64,000 bases of DNA, taken from Agrobacterium vitis (GTDB taxonomy: Bacteria; Pseudomonadota; Alphaproteobacteria; Rhizobiales; Rhizobiaceae). Below, piece after piece: positions 58,663 to 64,000 of the stretch (position 1 is the first letter of the stretch; each line of letters opens with the position of its first letter). Location: NCBI RefSeq assembly GCF_013337045.2, contig NZ_CP118260.1, positions 186,001-250,000 on the forward strand, written 5' to 3'. The notes beneath the pieces are model-generated. The model worked only from the letters and a program-made list of their open reading frames with translations. It had not been told where the DNA came from and made no database searches. The translations under genes were made by a program, and so were the position numbers.

Positions 58663-58821
58663 CAGAACAACGAGCAGAGACGGTCCAGCTGTTATCCCAA
58701 CGCATTATTTCCTTTTGATTCGAGCCCGGATTGCATACGCAGCTCAATGGATTGGCATCTAGCGATCCGCGCTTTATTGCGCTATATGATGGATATCAAT
58801 CAATATGGGTGATACTTGGCG

Positions 58822-59070
58822 ATGGGTCAAGGAAACGAGTCCAAGTTTTTAACACCAGCGCTGTGTCGCGCGGCACGCGGCCTTCTGGATTGGACGCAAC
58901 AGGACCTTGCCGAGCGAGCGGGTGTCTCGCGCAGTACCATCAAGGATTACGAAAACTGTCGTCACGATCTTCATCGTGCCAGCGCAGCGCAGTTGAGCCT
59001 TGCATTGGAAGGGGGAGGCGTCGTCTTCCTTCACCTTGATGATGGCAAAGTTGGACTATGCTCCAAATGA
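58822..59070 (+). CDS. Small XRE-family DNA-binding protein
   Basis: Helix-turn-helix protein of 82 residues. The core is 'RAARGLLDWTQQDLAERAGV' followed by 'SRSTIKDYENCRHDLHRASA', a Cro/CI-type domain; the tail 'GGGVVFLHLDDGKVGL' is like the short C-terminal strand of similar rhizobial regulators. ATG 58822 fits; a TTG at 58816 is in the same frame. It is divergent from the antiporter operon and 218 bp before the BMP importer, so it could regulate either. Confidence 0.8.
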   Translation: MGQGNESKFLTPALCRAARGLLDWTQQDLAERAGVSRSTIKDYENCRHDLHRASAAQLSLALEGGGVVFLHLDDGKVGLCSK

Positions 59071-59227
59071 TAATGGAATGTATGCTGCCAGAAGGCTTTA
59101 TCCCTGGCGGATATTAGGGCTATTGCGCAACAAGCTGGCTGAAATTTCGTTGTCCCGCCGTCTTGCATGGTATGTCTATCAGGTTGCAGAAACGCGAAAC
59201 TGCTTATTTTATAATCGTTCAGCGTGC

Positions 59228-59256
59228 TTGACACATTTTTAGGCCACCCTTAACAA
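59228..59256 (+). promoter_or_regulatory. Candidate sigma70 promoter of BMP importer operon
   Basis: A perfect TTGACA (59228-59233), 17-bp spacer, and TAACAA (59251-59256) as -10, 33 bp before the importer's first ATG. Directly downstream is TACCA-AA-TGGTA (59261-59272), a small dyad overlapping the expected transcription start, a possible operator. Confidence 0.55.
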
Positions 59257-59288
59257 TTTCTACCAAATGGTAAAAAAAGGGGTTCAGA

Positions 59289-60275
59289 ATGGGTAAGCAG
59301 TTTTTGATGTCGCGTCGGTCCATACTGGCGTCGGGTATGGCTCTGGGTGTCAGCGCTTTTGCGCCATCCTTGCGGGCGGCAGCGCCGATCAAGGTGGCGG
59401 GCATTCATGGTTCGCCGGTGGAAAATGCCTGGAACTCGGTGCTGCACAAGGCTTTGCAGGATGCAGCCAAGGAAGGCGTGATTGAATATGTGTTTTCCGA
59501 GGGCGTGTCCGGCACGGATTATCCGCGCGCGATGCGCGAATATGCCGAGCAGAATGCCAAGTTGATCATTGGTGAAACCTTCCCCGTCGAAAAGCAGGCA
59601 CGCGAAGTTGCCGCTGATTATCCGCAGACAGCCTTTGTCATGGGCTCCAGCGGCAAGCTGTCCGGCGATAATTTTGGTGTTTTCGGCACATGGAATTTTG
59701 ACGGTGCCTATCTGGCCGGGATGCTGGCTGGCAAGATGACCAAATCCAACATCGTCGGCTCTGTAGGTGCCATGCCGATCCCGGAAGTGAATATGCTGAT
59801 CAACGCATTTGGCGCAGGCGTAAAAGCCGTCAACCCCAATGCCAAGCACCTTGTGACCTTCATCGGCACGTTCTTTGATCCGCCAAAAGCACGCGAAGCG
59901 GGCCTTGCCCAGATTGATGCAGGCGCAGACATTCTGTTTGGTGAACGCATTGGCACGGCAGATGCAGCCAAAGAACGCGGCATCAAATCCGTTGGCTCGT
60001 TGATCGATTACACTCCCCGTTATCCCAACACAGTGTTTGCCAACGCGCTGTGGAACTTCCGCCCAATCCTCAATGCCGCTCTGGCCGATGTTGCAGCCGG
60101 TAAACCAACCGGCCGCGATTACACCGCCTATGGCCTGATGAAGGAAGGCGGCAGCGACATTGTTTTCGTCAAGGGTGTGGCTCCCGCTGATGCCGAAGCG
60201 GCCATGGAAGCCAAGCGCGCCGAGATCAAGGCCGAAACGTTTGAAGTGCCAAAGATCATGACCGAACCAAAGTAA
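59289..60275 (+). CDS. BMP-family ABC importer substrate-binding protein
   Basis: Periplasmic binding protein of 328 residues of the basic membrane protein (BMP/PnrA) family, which in studied cases binds nucleosides or purines. A twin-arginine-like signal, 'MSRRSILASGMALGVSAFAP', ends at 'SLRAAAPIKV'. 'GNFGVFGTWNFDGAYLAGML'-like middle residues and 'AKHLVTFIGTFFDPPKAREA' match the family. ATG 59289 has AAAAAGGGG upstream. It opens the operon with an amidase, ATPase and permease. Confidence 0.88.
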   Translation: MGKQFLMSRRSILASGMALGVSAFAPSLRAAAPIKVAGIHGSPVENAWNSVLHKALQDAAKEGVIEYVFSEGVSGTDYPRAMREYAEQNAKLIIGETFPVEKQAREVAADYPQTAFVMGSSGKLSGDNFGVFGTWNFDGAYLAGMLAGKMTKSNIVGSVGAMPIPEVNMLINAFGAGVKAVNPNAKHLVTFIGTFFDPPKAREAGLAQIDAGADILFGERIGTADAAKERGIKSVGSLIDYTPRYPNTVFANALWNFRPILNAALADVAAGKPTGRDYTAYGLMKEGGSDIVFVKGVAPADAEAAMEAKRAEIKAETFEVPKIMTEPK

Positions 60276-60282
60276 GCCATCC

Positions 60283-61692
60283 ATGCAAGCTGATGCTACT
60301 GCTCTGGCCCAAGCGATCGCGCGCGGTCGCTTGTCTGCCACCGAGGCAATGCAGGCCTCAATTTCTGCCGCTGAAACTCTCAACGATCTGGGTGCCATTG
60401 CCTATATCGACGCGGAAAAAGGCCTTGAGGCGGCGAGGGCTATCGATGCCCTGCCGCTTGATGCCAAGCCGCGCTCTGCCATGGCCTTTGCGGGCGTACC
60501 AACGCTTGCCAAGGATTTGGGTGGTCCGTTTGCGGGTTTTCCGGTGGTGGCGGGATCAAGGCTCATGGCGCGCCGTGGCGGGCTTGTTGATTCCGATCTG
60601 GCGGTGCGGTTCCGCAGCAAAGGCTTTTGCGTTTTCGGCCTGACCACCAGCCCGGAATTTGGCCTTTCGCTGGCAAGCGAGCCGCAGATTGGTCCCATCT
60701 GCCGTAATCCGCTGGATAGCACCCGCACGGCTGGCGGGTCTTCTGGTGGCGCTGCGGCGGCTGTTGCTGCTGGCATTGTGGCCATTGCCCATGCCACCGA
60801 TGCGGGCGGCTCCATCCGCGTGCCCGCCGCCTGCTGCGGCCTTGTTGGCCTTAAACCCAGCCGAGGTGCCATGCCCTCAGGCCCCAGCTTTGGCAATCAT
60901 CTGGGCGGCATTGCCAGCGAGCTGGTGATTTCCAGATCGGTGCGCGACACGGCAGCCAGCTTTTCTGTGCTCAGTGGCAATGTGAAAGGTCCATTCCCGC
61001 CATTTTCGCCCACGCCGCCAAAGGCTGGCCGCTTGCGCATCGGCATTCTCACCGACACGGGTGATCAATACGCCACCGACAGTGACCGCTTGGTGGCAAT
61101 TGATGAGGCAGGGCAAGCATTGGAAGCCGATGGCCATCAGCTTGTGCCCATTGCCTTTTCACAAATCGCCCAGCCAGCGGCGGCAAGCAACGATGCCTTT
61201 GTCAATATCGTCTGTGCTAATCTCGCCGAGACGTTTTCGAAATTCAACCTTGATGCATCCAAGACCGAAACACTGACACAGGCGACCATTGAGCGCGGAC
61301 TGGCACTGCCCGCAGCCCATCTGTGGCGCAGCCTTAACGCGATGGTGCTTGTCAGCCGAGATCTTTGGCGGTTGTTTGATGATGTCGATTGTCTGTTGTG
61401 CCCGATGCTGTCATCAGCACCCTTGCCAATCGGCTCTTTCCCCAGCGATCATCGCGATACCGATCTGCATTTCGATCGCATGGCCCGCTTTGCACCGCTC
61501 GCAGCCCTTGCCAATGCATCAGGATGCCCGGCCATCACCCTGCCATATGGAAGCGATGCTTCCGGCTTGCCACTTCCGGTGCAAATGCTGGCCCCGATGG
61601 GCAGTGAGCCGCTGCTTTTACAACTGGCGGACCGCCTTGAGCAGGACGAGCGATTCCAGCAAAGATTTCCGATTGCTGGATTTGCACCATGA
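60283..61692 (+). CDS. Amidase signature enzyme
   Basis: Amidase-signature hydrolase of 469 residues that cleaves carboxylic amide bonds in the cytoplasm. The Ser-cisSer-Lys triad is visible: Lys in 'GVPTLAKDLGGPFAG', the cis-Ser in 'AGGSSGGAAAAVAAG' and the nucleophile in 'DAGGSIRVPAACCGLVGLKP'. It lies 7 bp after the binding-protein gene and overlaps the ATPase by 4 bp, so its substrate is likely the imported compound or its first metabolite. The compound is unknown; ureide, allantoin-like or N-acyl compounds are all possible. Confidence 0.88.
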   Translation: MQADATALAQAIARGRLSATEAMQASISAAETLNDLGAIAYIDAEKGLEAARAIDALPLDAKPRSAMAFAGVPTLAKDLGGPFAGFPVVAGSRLMARRGGLVDSDLAVRFRSKGFCVFGLTTSPEFGLSLASEPQIGPICRNPLDSTRTAGGSSGGAAAAVAAGIVAIAHATDAGGSIRVPAACCGLVGLKPSRGAMPSGPSFGNHLGGIASELVISRSVRDTAASFSVLSGNVKGPFPPFSPTPPKAGRLRIGILTDTGDQYATDSDRLVAIDEAGQALEADGHQLVPIAFSQIAQPAAASNDAFVNIVCANLAETFSKFNLDASKTETLTQATIERGLALPAAHLWRSLNAMVLVSRDLWRLFDDVDCLLCPMLSSAPLPIGSFPSDHRDTDLHFDRMARFAPLAALANASGCPAITLPYGSDASGLPLPVQMLAPMGSEPLLLQLADRLEQDERFQQRFPIAGFAP

Positions 61693-63209
61693 CCGTGCCA
61701 GTGCTCGACATCATTGGGGTCAGCAAACGGTTTGGCAGCAATCGGGCCAATGATGACATTTCGCTATCACTGGCGAAGGGCGAAATTCTGGCGCTACTGG
61801 GTGAAAACGGTGCCGGAAAAACCACCCTGATGAGCATCCTTTTTGGCCATTATATGCCAGATTCCGGCAAGGTTCTGGTTAAGGGAAAGGAATTGCCACC
61901 CGGCAAGCCGCGTGCTGCCATTCGGGCAGGCATTGGCATGGTGCATCAGCATTTTTCTCTGGCTCCAAATCTAACCGTTCTGGAAAACGTGACAACGGGC
62001 ACGGAAAGCCTGTGGTCCCTGAGGTCGCGGCGTGCGCAGGCGCGGGAAAAGCTCATGGCCATTTCCAGCCGCTTCGGCCTGAAAGTCGATCCAGATGCCC
62101 GTCTTGGCGATTTGTCGGTGGGCGAGCAGCAGCGTGTCGAAATCCTCAAGGCACTCTACAATGATGCCCGCATTATGGTGCTGGATGAACCGACCGCTGT
62201 TCTTACTCAAGTTGAGGCAGAAACGCTATTTGCCACCTTGAAAGACATGGCGGCACAGGGCCTGTCGCTGATTTTCATTTCCCATAAACTCGATGAGGTG
62301 ATGTCCTCGGCCGACCGGATTGTGGTGCTACGGGGCGGACGGCGGGTGGCGGAGCGTAAAGCATCCGAGACCAGCAAGGCAGAGCTTGCCGAGCTTATGG
62401 TGGGGCGCACAGTGACCCGACCCGTGCGTGATGCCTCCAAACCCGGTGACATTGTTCTGGAAGCAGCCCATCTCACCGTCCGCGAAGACGGGGTCGATGT
62501 GCTGAAGGCCATCGATTTCCGGCTGCGGGCTGGCGAGGTTCTTGGCATCATTGGTGTTTCCGGCAATGGTCAGGGCGCTTTGGCGCAAGTGCTCTCCGGC
62601 ACCATGCCGCATACGGCTGGCGACCTTCTGGTGTTCGGCACCCCGGTGGATAGTCTCTCGGTGGCAGATGCCGTGACGGCTAGCATTGGCCGCATTCCCG
62701 AAGACCGCAACAAGGAAGGCGTGATCGGTGAGATGGCGATCTGGGAAAATGCCATCCTTGAGCGGCTCCCGGCCTTTTCACGGCACGGCCTTGTTAATCG
62801 AAAGGCAGGCATGGAATTTGCCCGCACTATCATCGAGCAATTCGATGTGCGCGGCGGCACACCAGCCAGCCGCATCCGTCTGCTGTCCGGCGGCAACATG
62901 CAAAAACTCATTCTGGGCCGAAACCTCATCAATCGCCCCCGTATTCTTCTGGCCGCCCAACCCGCGCGGGGTCTGGATGAAGGTGCTGTGGCGGCGGCAC
63001 ATGAGCGCATTCTCGAAGCCCGTCGGGCGGGGACCGCTGTGCTGCTGATTTCCGAGGATCTGGACGAAGTGATGGCGCTTGCCGACCGTATTCAGGCGAT
63101 TGTTGGCGGCAGGTTGTCGCCGCCGATCAACGCGGAGGACGCCAATGCCCGCACACTCGGCCTGATGATGGCTGGCGAATGGCAGGCGGAGGTGTCCCAT
63201 GCGGTTTGA
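61689..63209 (+). CDS. BMP-type ABC importer ATPase (two domains)
   Basis: ATPase of 506 residues with two fused nucleotide-binding domains, as in ribose (RbsA) and nucleoside (YufO/NupA) importers. The first domain has Walker A 'LGENGAGKTTLMSIL', signature 'LSVGEQQRVEILKALYNDAR' and Walker B 'IMVLDEPTAVLT'. The second has 'GVSGNGQGALAQVLSG' in place of a full Walker A and 'LLSGGNMQKLILGRNL'. It overlaps the permease gene by 11 bp. Confidence 0.92.
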   Translation: MTVPVLDIIGVSKRFGSNRANDDISLSLAKGEILALLGENGAGKTTLMSILFGHYMPDSGKVLVKGKELPPGKPRAAIRAGIGMVHQHFSLAPNLTVLENVTTGTESLWSLRSRRAQAREKLMAISSRFGLKVDPDARLGDLSVGEQQRVEILKALYNDARIMVLDEPTAVLTQVEAETLFATLKDMAAQGLSLIFISHKLDEVMSSADRIVVLRGGRRVAERKASETSKAELAELMVGRTVTRPVRDASKPGDIVLEAAHLTVREDGVDVLKAIDFRLRAGEVLGIIGVSGNGQGALAQVLSGTMPHTAGDLLVFGTPVDSLSVADAVTASIGRIPEDRNKEGVIGEMAIWENAILERLPAFSRHGLVNRKAGMEFARTIIEQFDVRGGTPASRIRLLSGGNMQKLILGRNLINRPRILLAAQPARGLDEGAVAAAHERILEARRAGTAVLLISEDLDEVMALADRIQAIVGGRLSPPINAEDANARTLGLMMAGEWQAEVSHAV

Positions 63210-64000
63210 GCGACGCGAACATCGACCCCTTGTGCTTGTCATCGCCACGCCCATCATGGCCATTGTGGCGGCGCTGGCGATCTCAGGCATTCTCATTGCC
63301 ATTGCGGGTGCGCCAGTTCTGGAAGCCTATTGGCGTATCCTGATCGGTGCTTTCGGCTCGCGGCTTTCGACCACGGAAACGCTGACCCGCGCGACGCCCC
63401 TGATGCTGACAGGTCTTTCGGCGGCAGTGGCGTTTCGGGCGCGGCTGTGGAACATCGGGGCCGAGGGCCAGCTTTATCTCGGTGCCATCACCGTTGCGGC
63501 GGCAAGTTCTCATCTTTTGAATGATTTTTCCCCAGTCATCCAGATTCCCGCCCTGCTGGTCCTCGGTGCGCTCGCGGGCATGGTTTTGTTGCTCGTGCCG
63601 CTTTGGCTGCGCCTGCGCTTTTCTGTGGACGAAGTGGTAACAACGCTGCTGCTGAATTTCGTTGCCGTGCTGTTTGTCTCAATGCTGATTGATACCGTGT
63701 TGAAAGACCCGATGGCTTTCGGTTGGCCGCAATCGCAATCGGTGGCCGATGCCGCCATGCTGCCAAAGCTGTTGTCACGTTCGCGCCTGCATTTGGGCCT
63801 CGTTATTGCGGTGATGCTGGCGCTTGTGCTGCATTTTGTTCAACAGCGCACGGTGTTTGGCATTCGCTCAAGAGCGGCGGGTCTCAACCCGGCAGGAGCC
63901 GTCTTTGCCGGAGTGCCGCTTGGCCGGACGCTGGTGACTGTTGCCTGCATTTCCGGTGGTCTTGCGGGGCTTGCAGGTGCTGTGGAAGTCATGGGCGTCA
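63199..64000 (+). CDS. BMP-type ABC importer permease, 3' end outside window
   Basis: Inner-membrane permease (branched-chain/BPD_transp_2 type, YufP-like); about 267 residues are visible and the frame is still open at 64000. It begins MRFERREHRPLVLVIATPIM and has 'AVAFRARLWNIGAEGQLYLG', 'VDEVVTTLLLNFVAVLFVSM' and 'GIRSRAAGLNPAGAVFAGVP', the signatures of nucleoside-importer permeases. A second permease is expected just beyond the window. Confidence 0.9.
   Translation, partial: MRFERREHRPLVLVIATPIMAIVAALAISGILIAIAGAPVLEAYWRILIGAFGSRLSTTETLTRATPLMLTGLSAAVAFRARLWNIGAEGQLYLGAITVAAASSHLLNDFSPVIQIPALLVLGALAGMVLLLVPLWLRLRFSVDEVVTTLLLNFVAVLFVSMLIDTVLKDPMAFGWPQSQSVADAAMLPKLLSRSRLHLGLVIAVMLALVLHFVQQRTVFGIRSRAAGLNPAGAVFAGVPLGRTLVTVACISGGLAGLAGAVEVMGV

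Noticed and set aside
58373..58747. Out-of-frame ORF with the ideal ribosome site before mnhAB
   Set aside because: Its sequence past the first few codons is the shifted frame of mnhAB and Arg/Ser-rich; it is not a real protein, although its start is discussed as a finding.
26174..59300. Shared GGGGTTCAGAATG at two start sites (26180 and 59278 region)
   Set aside because: Only 13 bp around a ribosome site and ATG; likely chance similarity.

Overview
The window looks like a chromosome or chromid segment from an alphaproteobacterium of the Rhizobiales, most likely Rhizobiaceae (Agrobacterium/Allorhizobium/Rhizobium type). That placement is inference. It rests on moderately high GC, dense operons with 1-4 bp start/stop overlaps, a fused A/B subunit in the multisubunit Na+/H+ antiporter operon, and the mix of ABC uptake operons with ROK, AraC and TetR regulators. 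No rRNA, tRNA, CRISPR array, transposase or phage integrase was seen. The content is accessory metabolism, transport and surface structures.

Layout. 1-3.3 kb: 3' part of an RND efflux permease and a lipoprotein. 3.4-6.5 kb: an AraC regulator divergent from a two-component FMN monooxygenase with its flavin reductase. 6.7-11.7 kb: a minus-strand unit of TetR regulator, a 42-codon small ORF, a SnoaL-like protein, an acyl-CoA-dehydrogenase-type hydroxylase with a Pro/Gly/Met tail, and an MFS carrier; the SnoaL and hydroxylase genes are each preceded by a copy of the same 89-bp hairpin-forming element. 11.9-14.4 kb: sugar-lactone oxidase plus a PLP fold-III enzyme, ending in a terminator. 14.4-18.8 kb: FadL-type porin, coniferyl-type aldehyde dehydrogenase and an MFS carrier.

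19.2-28.9 kb: an AraC regulator and a nine-gene plus-strand cluster: FGGY kinase, class II aldolase, class III aminotransferase, a class II aldolase homologue without its metal ligands, an FMN alpha-hydroxyacid oxidase, two short-chain dehydrogenases and a HAD phosphatase. I do not recognise this combination as a named pathway, and it is the best candidate here for an undescribed metabolic system. 29-33.9 kb: DUF1501 and DUF1800 proteins, a periplasmic sensor, a putative anti-sigma protein, an ECF sigma factor and a PhnA-like protein. 34.1-36.6 kb: membrane PQQ glucose-type dehydrogenase with a strong terminator.

36.7-44.8 kb: ROK repressor divergent from a sugar-type ABC importer cotranscribed with a glycerophosphodiesterase and a large metallophosphoesterase, suggesting import and breakdown of a phosphodiester. 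44.8-46.4 kb: tail-collar protein, DUF6916-like protein and GNAT acetyltransferase. 46.8-52.4 kb: an 1,879-residue autotransporter made of about 90-residue Ig-like modules. 52.7-58.7 kb: mnh/pha cation/proton antiporter operon with an odd start on its first gene. 58.8 kb to the end: small XRE regulator, then a BMP-type nucleoside-like ABC importer with an amidase gene inside the operon; its permease runs off the window.

A family of two-hairpin intergenic repeats (near 6.5, 28.9 and 52.6 kb) sits just 3' of operons.
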